DNA from: Nipponacmea schrenckii | Taxonomy: Eukaryota; Mollusca; Gastropoda; Lottiidae | Direction of reading: 5' to 3' | NCBI GenBank assembly: GCA_030562195.1 | Contig: JAUJPP010000007.1 | Location: forward strand, 23,681,769-23,745,768 | Length of the DNA: 64,000 bases | Shown: positions 38,961-50,688 of the stretch, in pieces | Layout: every line of letters starts with the position of its first letter | Numbering within the stretch: position 1 is the stretch's first letter | The notes under the pieces: generated by a model | Told to the model about the DNA's origin: nothing | What the model saw: only the letters and a program-made list of their open reading frames with translations | Databases searched by the model: none | Made by a program: the position numbers and the translations under genes

Positions 38961-41900
38961 TAAGCAATTCTAGTTTTATTCTTTTTTTGTAATTGTCAAA
39001 AATTTTCTTTTAGTGTATGATTGTGATATAACATATATTTTTCTGTTTAAAATATATGTCAAATGTCTATATACTCTTGTGGATTATCTAAAACGACGAC
39101 TTTTATCACCTTCATTGATGTTAATAGCATAAACAATATCCTTTACACTCTAGTAATTTACACTTCTGGTTTCTACATTTGTTAAGTGACATCAATTACT
39201 TGAAAAAAGCGTAGAGGATTTGTAACAAATATTGTTAGAAAGGTTTTCGAATGGAAAACCTGATTTCAAATCCTTCAAGACAAGGCATCAGTCTGGCAGT
39301 CAGATGTTAGTTAGCCCTCTGGCTGGACATATATTTAGTAGTATATTTCTTCCAATTTTTATAATATAAATTGTGTTTTTGACATGGCATTGACTTACAT
39401 TTCCTTTATAACCATTGACTCTGTCAAGCAAATGTCAGATGTCAAATGAAAAGATATCCAATGACCTTTTTAGTCATCTTTTTCTGCTCTCTTCCTGACC
39501 AGAATGAAGAAGTTCTGATGTTTATATTTGTTTTGGTAAACGGGTTCATGCCATAATAAGTCTATAGATCATAAAGGACTCCAGGTCCATAAAAGTTGTA
39601 TCAATATTTATTCATGATGTGAGTTTCCTGACAATAACTGATTGTAAAATGATTGAAGATATTTATTTAGGAGAGCAGACTAGGTATACTTGTTGTTCAA
39701 GGTTTTATGGATGAATTTTATGAAAACATTGAAGATTAGTAGAGGAACGCTATTGTTGAGTTATGGCAAAGGACATTCTTCTTTTTCCTACTTAAAATTT
39801 TCTCAAAAGACATAGGAAAAAGTGATGTACATAATAACTTCAAATAAGGATTCTTTTTGAAAAATCCAGTGCTTCTTTTATGTCTCCTGGCTTTGTTGTT
39901 CTTACTTTCTATAAAGTCTCTCAATGGAAGGATAATTAAACCTCAAATAAAAGCTTATATTTGTTTCAAATACTTCTCTACCTGTACATAATGGAATTTT
40001 TTTTGTAAATATACTTATAAATGTCTTGGAAAATTGAAAAAAAGTAAGAAAGCACCTGGAACTAAAGAAAAAAATTGCCGCAATTATTCCAAGTGTTAGA
40101 TTTATTTCAATCCTTGTTGTGTTATTACTCACTGAGAAGTCTCTGATTTGTCTCAATCTAACTAACTGAAGAAAAGTTAATTTAACTGGGAATTTATAGC
40201 GTCTGCCTTGATCTAATGTGTTTGGGTTATATATTTCTAAATTAGTAAAACTGTAATAGTTAGTTGAAGTTAAACAACATTTTATTACCCTAGTCTGGTG
40301 CTGAATTAGTTTCGCTATTTAAAAAACCAAGAGTTTGAGATATCTGTCTTCAAGCTTCTTGACTCTTGACTTAAAGATCAAGATAGATTTCTAAGTGTAC
40401 ATATTTGTGCATCAGATGTTATGCAGCTTATCACACGTCACCTTGAAATTTGTTTGAAGTGGGAATAAATTGGCCATGGCTCTTATTCAACTTGTCTATC
40501 TTCTATCAAATGATTTGTCAATATACACATTAAAAATGGCGTCATAAATATTCTGAGGTTTTGAGGAGAATTCTAAGGAATATAATTTGAGATAACTACT
40601 ATCCAGGCATAAAGAAACTTAGTAACATAAAAATTCTCAAGGTTTTTGTAAAATGGAGAATTAGAGAAGCCAAAATTAGAAACAAACTTTTGACGTCTGC
40701 TATCCCTTGCTGCTAATTATGAAGAACATCTCAATAATCTACTCTCATTACTTTATCCTACGATTTCAATGAGATGTAAAGGAAATAAATAATATGATAA
40801 AGCATTAAACAGTACAAATCTTGCTTGCTTTGATTAAGCCTTCCTAGAAAATCCTTTCTCCAAACAGAATAGTGTTTAAAAATCTCTTTACACAGTATTA
40901 GCTGAAGAGAAAATCGTTACTGTTGATGCGTTATTGTCTCTGACAATTTGCGACCCCTGATTATTGTTAAGTCTTTTTTTCCTCGCTTAATGCTAAGTCT
41001 GATTATCCTCTTTACTCTGCTATTGTAAGCACCAGACAGAATGACGCCAAGGCTTTCAATGAGGTATGGTATTGTTCAGATCAATTCAAACCTGTGAAAG
41101 CTTACTCAAGCAGAACCTCGTAGTTGTATTGTGTGATCAGATTTATGAAGTGTCTTTTCATTATTATTTTGTGTATGTTTGGGATTTTAATAGACTTTTA
41201 CAATAAATACAACTTACTAAATACTAGAGCTTTTCTTCTTTTTACAAGCTATTCACAATGGTCCAGGACCATGAAATCTGAACGTGTTTTTAAGTTCATT
41301 TAATTTGATATTTCAAGAGAAGTAAGATATTAGTTAGGCCCCCTCTGATGATTTTATACAATTCCTATTTTGATTTGTGAAATGGAGGTAATATTTTTCA
41401 TTAAAATGGACGACACCTCACTGGTATATTATGGTAATTTCTAATTTGCGAATGAAACAAGTCTTTTATTCAATTCATAAATTTAATATTTCATAAACCT
41501 AGTAACCTAATAGTGATAAAGATTTTAATTTTAAATTTGACAACAATAATGTCTTTCTTATATTTAATAACCAAAAAAGATCATGTTTTCAAATAACATT
41601 TGTCCATTGAATTAAAAGTTTGGAGACTTTTTGTGACAACGTTTAGTATGAGACCATGAACTCTCGAAGAAATAACAGGAATAAATGAGCTCACATGGTA
41701 ATGTGTGTACATGGTCCATAGAAATAATAAATTGGAACCTTAAGACATATTTAATCTCCATGACATAGGTTTCTAAAATAGCACTCTGTATGTGATTGTT
41801 CCAAATATTTATTTTATGCACTTTAATTGATAATGGCCAAGAAATTTTTGTTCAAAGGAGTTATTAGGGAGTGAAACCTTATTACAGAATTAAACTTTGT

Positions 41901-42052
41901 GTATAATTTATCCTTATGTCATATGAACCTGTCTTTTGTAAGCCTCATGTGTATTGTTTTTTCCATTCAAAGAACCAGATAGTGTGATAGTGTCCCAAAA
42001 TTTTTTTTAAATGTATACCACAGTTAACAATTCTTTAAGTGGTTCTTTGAAG

Positions 42053-42244
42053 GAAACAATTGTATAATGAAACTTTGAAACAGTTGTATAATGAAGCTAT
42101 GAAACAGTTGTATAATAAAGCTATGAAACAGTTGTATAATAAAGCTATGAAACAGTTGTATTATAAAGCTATGAAACAGTTGTATAATGAAGCTATGAAC
42201 CAGTTGTATAATGAAACTATGAAATAGTTACATTAAAACACTAA
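42053..42244 (+). repeat. 24-bp minisatellite, first array
   Basis: Seven full units of GAAACAGTTGTATAATGAAG plus CTAT start at exactly 24-bp steps (42053, 42077, 42101, 42125, 42149, 42173, 42197), and a decayed eighth starts at 42221. Because 24 is a multiple of three, frames stay open across it. This is a by-product of the period, not evidence of coding. Confidence 0.93.
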
Positions 42245-42563
42245 GATATATGGATACTTCTGCATTTATTACATACTACGCTTCGAAACACATACAGGTA
42301 ACGTTATCAAGTAAAATGATTAACAACAAAAAACACTACAATATATAATGAAATCTTATTAAACTGAAAGAGGATTTACACAATTTATACTGCACTGATT
42401 TGAGTTTGTTAATCACCATAAAGATGTTTGATATATTGTTTATAAGACATATAGAAATAGGAAGAGATACATCAAAACACTAAGATATATGGATATACTA
42501 CTTCTACATTTATTAAATACTACGTTTCGAAACACATACAGGTAACGTTATCAAGTAAAGTGA
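42230..42563. repeat. Two direct copies of a ~90-bp repeat between the 24-bp arrays
   Basis: Copies at 42230-42319 and 42469-42563 share ACACTAAGATATATGGATA, a TTTATTA..ATACTACG part and TTCGAAACACATACAGGTAA, about 90% alike with a small indel. Read on the minus strand this gives GTTTCGAAACGTAGTA followed by AATAAATG, which resembles the 3' tails of some Penelope-like or LINE elements; that is inference. The spacer between the copies is unique. Confidence 0.7.
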
Positions 42564-42669
42564 TAAACAGTTGTATAATAAAGCTATGAAACAGTTGTAT
42601 AATGAAGCTATCTACATCTATGAAACAGTTGTATAATGAAGCTCTGAAACAGTTGTATAATGAAGCTTG
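42564..42669 (+). repeat. 24-bp minisatellite, second array
   Basis: Four more units of the same 24-bp monomer start at 42564, 42588, 42622 and 42646, with a 10-bp insertion (CTACATCTAT) between the second and third. It directly follows the second copy of the ~90-bp repeat. Confidence 0.9.
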
Positions 42670-44835
42670 ATTCATCACCACAGTTCAATAAGCTAGCAGT
42701 TTATATGATACAGATCTTCACTGTTTATAGATGTTTATTTTGTAACATTAGACTGAGAGCGTAGAAAGTCTGTGTCCAGGGAAAGAAAGCAGACGCTGGG
42801 TATTGATGACTAAACATGTACAATATTGTAATGTATATCTCCACTCCCTCTACACTGACACTAACCAATTATAATTAACTTGTCAGGCAGACATCTTGAT
42901 TTCTGACCTTTTATTTTAGAGAGTAATTTACACACCAATTGACTCATTCACTCTTTACTTCACTTTATTGACCTTCAAAGTGTAACTCAATTATACAGAT
43001 TTTTCATTGATTCTTTTAAATTTCCATTTCAATGTTGTTTTTGAATCAATGTGAAGCTTTTGAAAACCTCGTTACAAACTTACATAAAAAATTGTATGAG
43101 TGAGCCAAAATCAATGGCCAAGCTTTTCCTGATCATTTTCTATCGCATTGTATCATAAGTTTAAGATTTAGGTAAAACTGAATTCATTTATGAAAACTTA
43201 AATGTAAGATCTGCTCAGAGAAATTTAGAAAAAGGTGTAATGAAAGTCAGAAACCATGAAAAAATTTCTGCCTCTTTGTGCCATGCTATGAAGTCCATGA
43301 TTATCCTCAATATTAATCATTGCTTACATATCATATGATATTACGAAAACCAATTTGTATCACACATGTAATATAAATGTTTTAAAAGGGAAATGAGGCT
43401 ATTTAGAGTAATCTAGAACATGATATAAATGTAAACATTGTGTTTATGATAATTATAAGATAGACATTACTATTTACAAATATTTCTGCTACAAATAACA
43501 TTATACAAACATTGTGTACAATTGTACATAGTGCACCAGACTGTTAATTGTTGAGCTCCACTGAACCCAACAGGTTTAACTTAAGCTGCCTTAACATATA
43601 CGTACTTCAGAGTTGTCTTCAAATATGTCTTTGATAGTGAAGCCTGCTTAACTTTGCCGTCTGAACACTACTGGCTAACAATAAGGCAGATATATCATGT
43701 CAGTTTGGGCGCATTTCTCTAAATAATTCCTGCCATTATTATTTATGTCATGATGCACATGCATTATGGTATTGTGACCTCTGAACTTCCTGATGCCTTC
43801 CATGGTTATATCAGGACTGGCTGAACTTATATTTGTCTGATAGCTCACTATAACAAAGTTAACAACTTGACAGTTAAGTTGCCTTTAATCAGGTGAACGC
43901 ACCAACATTCTGTGTTTTAATTTCTTTCAAAACCATGACAACTGATTTAATTTGGATTAGGAGCTGAAATTTCCAACATATTGACTAGGATTAACATTAA
44001 TCTTTAAAAATCATTTATAAAGACCACTATGACATCACAAAGAATCATTGAAACTATTGGTATGATCAGAATCATGATTATCATCTAGTAAATGATATTT
44101 TAGATTTATTACTAGCATACACTAAGTAATTTCATGTTAAACCTAAAGAAATAGTATTCTAGTTTAAGACATATTGTATCTCTTCAGGGACAAGATATAG
44201 ACTAGATCAGTTTACTATAAATCATTTATAGATTGCCTGGAGAGTTCTTTACCGACCTCGTGGACAGATTGGCGCCATCCATAACATAGCATGAAATAGA
44301 AAACTTAATACAAGTGACAAGGAAACAATTCCAGAGAATTTACGAGATATTAAAAAACAATGGTCAATAAATCCATCTTGCAATGAAGGCAATTCATGGT
44401 GGATTATTATCCAATGACAAGAAAGGCGTCAAATAAAATTAAGACAAGGCATGATGACATTAGCTACCATCTGCTGTCTTAAATAAGACCAAATTCATTA
44501 TTCAGTATTCTGTATGGATAAATCTAGAACATGTTACAAGAAAGATGTCAATAAATCTATTTGGATAAGAAAAAAAGCGGGAAAATGGATTGATCAGTCC
44601 CTACTGGGTCATAAAACAACTACTTCAACATGTTCAATCTCTTGAAAAACATTGCCAATCAAAACTAATAAAGGTTTTTTCTCTCTTTATTCGCTAGAAA
44701 AAAGAAGTATATAATGGCCTTTGGCTCTCATCAAAATCCTTTTCAATATGGTCAATATCTGTCAGGCTTGAATTAGTCTTGTCTGCTGTGCTTCCTTTAC
44801 AATACCAATTATGAAATGTAGAATACTATAATTTG

Positions 44836-45348
44836 TAATCCACAGTATACTCTGGAATAAGGTTATTGATATTGATGATATATATTTGTTACATAGATTA
44901 AGGATAGAATAAAAAGACACAACCCTTAATTTAACAAATTGATCTTACCTAATTATCAGTTGGACTGCTAGGTCTCCAGGCTTATCACAGCCAAAAACTA
45001 TGAAACATTTGTATAATGAAGCTATGAAACAACTATGAAACAGTTGTATAATGAAGCTATGAAACAGTTGTATAATAAAGCTATGAAACAGTTGTATAAT
45101 GAAGCTTTGAAACAATTGTATAATAAAGCTATGAAACAGTTGTATAATGAAGCTATGAAACAGTTGTAAAATGAAGCTTTGAAACATGAAGTTATGAAAC
45201 AGTTGTATTATGAAGCTATGAAACAGTTGTATAATGAAGCTATAAAACAGTTGTATAATCCACAGTATACACTGGAATAAAGTTATTGATATTGATGATA
45301 TATATTTGTTACATAGATCAAGGATAGAATAAAAAGACACAACCCTTA
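44836..45348 (+). repeat. 24-bp minisatellite, third array, bracketed by 93-bp direct repeats
   Basis: Direct repeats at 44836-44928 and 45256-45348 begin TAATCCACAGTATAC, end AAGACACAACCCTTA and lie exactly 420 bp apart with three mismatches in 93. Between them, from 45002 to 45259, run about ten full copies and two truncated copies (11 and 15 bp) of the same 24-bp monomer found at 42.1 kb. The 131-codon minus-strand frame over this array is simply the repeat read through in a multiple of three. Confidence 0.92.
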
Positions 45349-46169
45349 GAATACACGACCACCACTTCTCTAATGTAATCTAACTCTAACGTTTTAACTA
45401 ATTGTGTACTACTGCCAGTTCAAGAATAGGTTAATTCATTGTACTCAGCAACTAGTGTCTTTGAATTAAAAATGGAAATGATGCAATAAAATGTTGAAGA
45501 TTGGTGTTCCACAGGATGACAATCTTAAAATTTTTATCACCAATGTCACATTAGCTGTTTCTGAAAGACAGAATTATAACCAAATATCAAACATGCTCTT
45601 TACAAAAACATAATATTGAACAAATTGAAAATACTTTGTAAAATTTTCAGCCAGTAATGGCACTTGATAATCTAGAAGTATAGAATAAAAATTCTCCAGA
45701 GTCAAGCTAAACTTGTGACAATGTCATATCTTCTGCTTAATATGTAAATTGCTTTTACAATAGATCTATAGATTTGTTGTTAAAATCACTCTGGATATTT
45801 TATCAGCAGTGCATTTAATTTCAAGGAAAGAAAAAAGGGTTTTACACACTATTTTTTATCTATAGTTTGAAATACTATTGGTGTAGACTCATGGAAATGA
45901 TGAAACTGGGCACCAAAATTGAAATTGTATACATACAAAATGACAAAACTCAACATATACTTGGCCATGAAAAAGTTTACATCTATTTCGAATATACAAA
46001 CAACCTTGTTGTCTTATTTGAAGACAGATATTAAAAAGTATTTTATATCTGTAAGTACCAGTTGATTTGTATAGATTTTAATTATGGAACTATTGACATA
46101 CTGTCTGATGCTCTTTTGTTGATTGTTAACATACTGGAAACATGTTTACTCTTCACTTGGAAAATACCA

Positions 46170-46790
46170 AGACATTTTTCATGTCACTGGATAATCAACA
46201 CTTTAGTAAGAACTTATTTTCGAAGACACTGTTGATCCTGAAAGTGCTTGATTTCAAGGACAAGTTTTAAAAACATGAAACTGAACATTCAACGCTTTAC
46301 CAAGAATTTGTTTTTCCATTTGTTCAATTAGGCCTACTACATGGTTTTAATTGGATTTAAAAATAAAGTAAGCAGAAACTGATTTACTTGTGGCTAGAGA
46401 AAACCTGATTAAACCTGATTTGTCTATTACACTTAACAAACTTCTCTTCTTTTTCAGACAGTTTTGTTCCATCCATTGCTTCATGTTTTCATGGGTGATG
46501 TAACTAGATTTAAATGATAAGCAAACATTGTACGCATCAGTCACTTGGAAAAACTTAAATAGTTGATTTTCATTTCACTGGACAATCAACACACTAATGA
46601 GACCTTATTTTCCACACCTTTTTGTTCCATGTATTGCTTGATTACTCGACGCTTATAATTTGATCGTAAAACGAACGGCTTGATTACATCGCATAAATGA
46701 GAAATGTTATTGCACCTCCAGTAAAAACTTACAAATCTTGAGTGAAAATCATAAGCTTCAATACATATTGATGTAAAATCCACCAAGCAG
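46170..46790 (-). pseudogene. Possible decayed C2H2 zinc-finger fragment
   Basis: On the minus strand, about 46700-46586 reads CDVIKPFVLRSNYKRR followed by VIKQYMEQK. A second stretch, about 46530-46450, reads YNVCLSFKSSYITHEN followed by MKQWMEQN. Both match the C2H2 layout (Cys-X2-Cys, Phe, hydrophobic, His-X-His) loosely, with zinc ligands replaced (Ile, Tyr, Arg, Trp) and in-frame stops between them. A further repeat pair, GTGTTGATT.TCCAGTGA, near 46184-46200 and 46576-46592, supports an internally repeated origin. It is broken and cannot encode a working array. Alternatively it is a non-coding repeat whose resemblance is accidental. Confidence 0.28.
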
Positions 46791-48093
46791 TAATCGATAT
46801 ATAGATTTTTATAGCCGATATTAATGTTTTCTTCTTATAAATATAAAAAAACTAATAGTCTCGAAGAATCCTATCAAATTCTTACATCACAAACTATTAT
46901 TGTACATGGAAATCTTTTTGTGTAGGATCCGCATTACAACTTTGTCTGATTTTAAAGACTTTTTTCTTTGAATATAAATTCTTGTAGATTCCAAAGTCTA
47001 CAACTTTATTCCTTTTAAATCCACAATTTTCAGTCGCATGTTCCGTATTGCTGTTTTGCTTTCTGATTATTTGAATTGGGTTTAACTTACATGAAACTTC
47101 TCAATGTCTATAGTCACAAGAACTAAACTAATTGTATTAGGTTCCGTATGATGAACCTGCCATTATAAATTTACCACAATATGCTTGTAGGCCAATGTAT
47201 CACATAGAACTTCCATTAGCCAAAATACGATCAGGTGATTTCTTGAAGGGTTTACCAATATGGTGTCATTTTCCTCCCACATCATTTTCTCACAGTTGTG
47301 TGGTTCTCTGCAGTACATACATATACTTTGACTTCACCATGACATGAATGGCAAGTATTTGTTTGAATGATATAAAGCTTTGAATTAAAGAGTTGAAGTA
47401 GTTTAGATCAATACTGTCAATAGTAGGTATAGGTTATTCAGTAACTTAACATCTAATAACATACTTCAATAGACAATTACAAGAACAACAGTGCATGGGT
47501 GTAAAAAGTGCAGAATTCATTTATTTAATCTGATGAATACAATTCGAGACATTCTTATTCATTATAAGAATATAATAAATTATAAGGTTGTTGGTATGAT
47601 ATTGAAAAAGATTAGAAACAAAAATGTTGAACCTGTGTGGAGAAATTACAGGAAAAACTGAATTGTGCAGAAAGAAGTTAATACAGTCTTTAATACTGAG
47701 AAATTCCAAAATTAATTCTTTGTCCATTACATAAGTGACCATTGTCATGATTTGGGTACAATATATACCTTTCAAGACCAGGATTCTCGATGTTAAGAAC
47801 AACACTATGCTACAAATGCTGCTTGATAATGTTTATTTGAGAAGTGGTGGCCAAGGCTTTGAAAGAAAGTCAAAACATGTTAATGTACTGAGAGAATGTC
47901 TGAACTATTTCATTAACTTTGAAATTCTTTTCTTATCATATTGGCATCTGGACTTCAAAAGACAAAAAAAGGACAAATGTGAAAATATTGAAATTCTGTA
48001 GATATATCTAAAAGCCACTATCTTAGATGGAATCAGAAACAATACCAAAGAAAAAGATCATTTAGGTCAATGAACGCCAGTAAATTTTGTCTG

Positions 48094-48112
48094 AAAAAAA
48101 AAAAAAAAAAAA
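48094..48112 (+). repeat. Poly(A) run of 19
   Basis: A homopolymer A tract after AAATTTTGTCTG. It could be a retroposon tail, but no recognisable body or target duplication is seen. Confidence 0.6.
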
Positions 48113-49609
48113 TTAACTGGTACCAACTTATAACTTTTGCCTATTCCATCACTGGTCTACCATCTGCTCTTCAGCCAAGCCCGTAGGCATTAAGTTTACC
48201 AAATAAAACCAAATACAGTTGAGTTGACAGTGTTAATTGTATCAGTTGTTTGGGATGATGATGATGACATAATGTGTAGATGTGTGTACCTACAACCTAA
48301 TTTATTTGTGAGATGCCAAAAAAATAACCCCTAGCTTTCTACAATTAGTATATCAGGAAGTTATAAATTCAAATTCACATATATATCTTGTTTTCTTATT
48401 CAATTTCACCCAAGAAATGATAACCTATGACCTAAGACAGGGTTCACATAGTTAACACTTTGATGTACATGCCTTTGTTGATAAGAAGCTATTTGAAATG
48501 CTAATCTTCTTTACCACATTAGATTTGTTATTGTGTGCAGTAATCTGACAATAGCCAAAAGTGGATGATGGTTTTATCTGCAGATATTTCTCTTGCGCTG
48601 AAGACGAGGTTAGGTTTACCAGGGTTAAATGAGCAATCAACAAAGAAATACTAATCGAGCTTACTAGATATACATACATATAGAAGAATTAAATTTTCTT
48701 TGATACTTGTATATAGGGGCAATATCAGGATCAAGTGTATCCCTTTTTACTGTATCTGTGCATCTATTTTTGCATAATTATCCTCTGTTTTTGTATTTGT
48801 GTGTCCTCCGCATATCCTTTATTACTGACTGTATCTGTGTATTCTCTGTATATCCTTTGCAAACAGCATGCCTGACTGGACTATAGTTTTAACAGTTGAG
48901 GAATGGGACTGTAGGAATGGATCTTTAAGACCAGTAAGATTTCTTTAGTAAATGTTGTAAAATGGTTAAGATTTTCTTTGGTTGAAAAACCACAGTTAGA
49001 CACTAATGTGAAATGGATATTTTTCTCTCACTCAAATGTTTCCAATCAGTAAAATTAAAGTTTTTTTCTACTGATATATTGATGTAATCTATCATTTGAC
49101 TCGCCAAGTGTAAAAAATAAATGAAATATTCCTCTTATTTCATCTGAAAACCAATAGTGGCTTATTCTCTAATCTTCTATATAACTTAATGATGTGATTG
49201 ATAAATTTCGATGTAATCTAATAGAAATATATTTAAGTTCTTTTTATGCTATTTAAGACTTTATGGGTAGTTTTCAAACACAATTTGGTTAATCATGAAA
49301 TATCACGATTTTAATAAGGTTTTAAAAGATTATAGATAGGCTTCTCTTCGTGATTTTCATTTCATTTGATTAATAGACTTTATCTATGTAGGAAATTGAA
49401 GATGTAAGTGTGTAATTGAGATTTGCCAGATCTGAATATTCTTTAATTGCTGAGTTTCAACATTTCTTAATCTTTATTGCTAAAATGCTTTTTCCTCCTT
49501 CCATTTAATTTAGGAATATTTTTTATTAAAGAGCACAAATTAGTGTTTTAGATCATATTAAATTGGCTTTTTTCTTTTATTAATACATTGAGGATACTTA
49601 TACACATTT

Positions 49610-49707
49610 TTTTCCAGTCCACCCAGCTGTAAATGGGTTTGGCCAAGGACCAGTTGGTAGAAAGGATCCTTGTCATGGCGGACTTGTGAACCTAAGTTGT
49701 TATCCTT
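49610..49707. mobile_element. SINE-like fragment (alternatively a 90-nt exon)
   Basis: CCACCCAGCTGTAAATGGGT at 49619-49638 resembles a core found in dispersed SINE-type repeats of marine invertebrates, as far as I recall; no search was run. The flanking GGACCAGTTGGTAGAAAGG and GTCATGGCGGACTTGTGAAC are GC-richer than the intron around. The same stretch follows a strong acceptor (TTTTTTTCCAG, AG at 49616-49617), reads in frame with the first exon for 30 codons and ends at a weak CTT|GTAAAA donor (49707/49708). I favour a repeat that happens to look exon-like, but exonisation is possible. Confidence 0.35.
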
Positions 49708-50260
49708 GTAAAATATAGTTGTTTCTTTTCTTTTTTTTATAAGGTTCTGTAATATTGGAAAATATTTCAGGGATACAAGTTCTTGCAAAATGATATATTC
49801 ACTTATCACTTATCTATATTTTTATCTAGATCTAATAAGTACATATGGCACTGTCCTTGCATCCCATATTCATATCCTAGCAGCTGATTTGTCAATTATG
49901 AAAATAGTATCTACTAGAAATGTCAGGAATTTCATAATTTTCTTACATTACACAATGGAATTCAATTCATAACATTAGATAATAAAGACCACCTTGAGAA
50001 ACCATTATTGGCCCTCGTAAAACTGGGTGTTTTCTAATAGATTTCATTTCAAATCTGATTCAGCCTTAAGTAGAAAATCATTATAACTCAAGATGAAATC
50101 TTTATGTACAGCCCACACACCTAAAACACTCTTGCAAAATTACAGACAAAATAATTATATAATATACATGTTGTAATACAACTATTTATAAATCACAATT
50201 ATAAGTGATAAATTTTCACAAATATTGGATAATAATTATATGATATATAATATTGTCACA

Positions 50261-50590
50261 AATACAACACACACCAAATTGACATGTAATTTATAAATAC
50301 AACTTACACCCAGACACATTTATAAAGATTTGTTTATATAAATCACAAATATTTGATAAAACATACATAATAATTGTATGATACAGAATAGATACAAATA
50401 CAACTCACTCCTAATACAAGGTATTGATATGATTATTTACCATCTAATCACTTTTAACAACAGTTACAACTCACACATATTCACATTTATTATCACTATA
50501 ATATGATAAAACTAAATTAAAACTATTATTATTGTATATATAAATAATTACAAATATTTAATACAACTCACACACTTAAACATAAATTAA
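50261..50590 (+). repeat. Degenerate dispersed tandem motif
   Basis: The phrase ATACAACTCACAC and variants recur near 50261, 50297, 50397, 50463 and 50570, amid AT-rich ATAATTATATGATA and CACAAATATTTGATAA phrases. It looks like an old, much-diverged tandem repeat with irregular period, lying just upstream of the recursive splice site. Confidence 0.45.
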
Positions 50591-50659
50591 CATCATAAAT
50601 ATTTACTTTTTCTTGCATAATGCTTTTTGATCTTTGAAACTATGTACATTTATTTATAT

Positions 50660-50688
50660 TTTTCTTCTTTTTCTCATTTTAGGTAAGT
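50660..50688 (+). promoter_or_regulatory. Putative recursive splice (ratchet) site
   Basis: A pyrimidine tract, TTTTCTTCTTTTTCTCATTTT, runs directly into AG|GTAAGTCA (AG 50681-50682, GTAAGT 50683-50688). A full-strength acceptor fused to a consensus donor with no exon between is the defining layout of recursive splice sites, which are known in very long introns of flies and vertebrates. It lies 33.5 kb after the first-exon donor on the same strand. The second donor downstream (TT|GTAAGT at 50760/50761) would define a 78-nt recursive-splice exon, and reading it from the first exon's phase meets TAA within 12 codons, as expected for an exon not kept in the mature mRNA. Use in vivo is inference. 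Confidence 0.55.

Noticed and set aside
42296..42545. Two ACAG|GTAACG sites as recursive splice sites
   Set aside because: Both lie in duplicated repeat copies without a pyrimidine tract.
44945..45340. 131-codon minus-strand frame with repeated SFIIQLFH
   Set aside because: It is the 24-bp minisatellite read through. A period divisible by three keeps frames open, and the ends run into unrelated flanks.
48094..48112. Poly(A)19 as a retroposon tail
   Set aside because: No identifiable body or target-site duplication, so it is listed only as a homopolymer.
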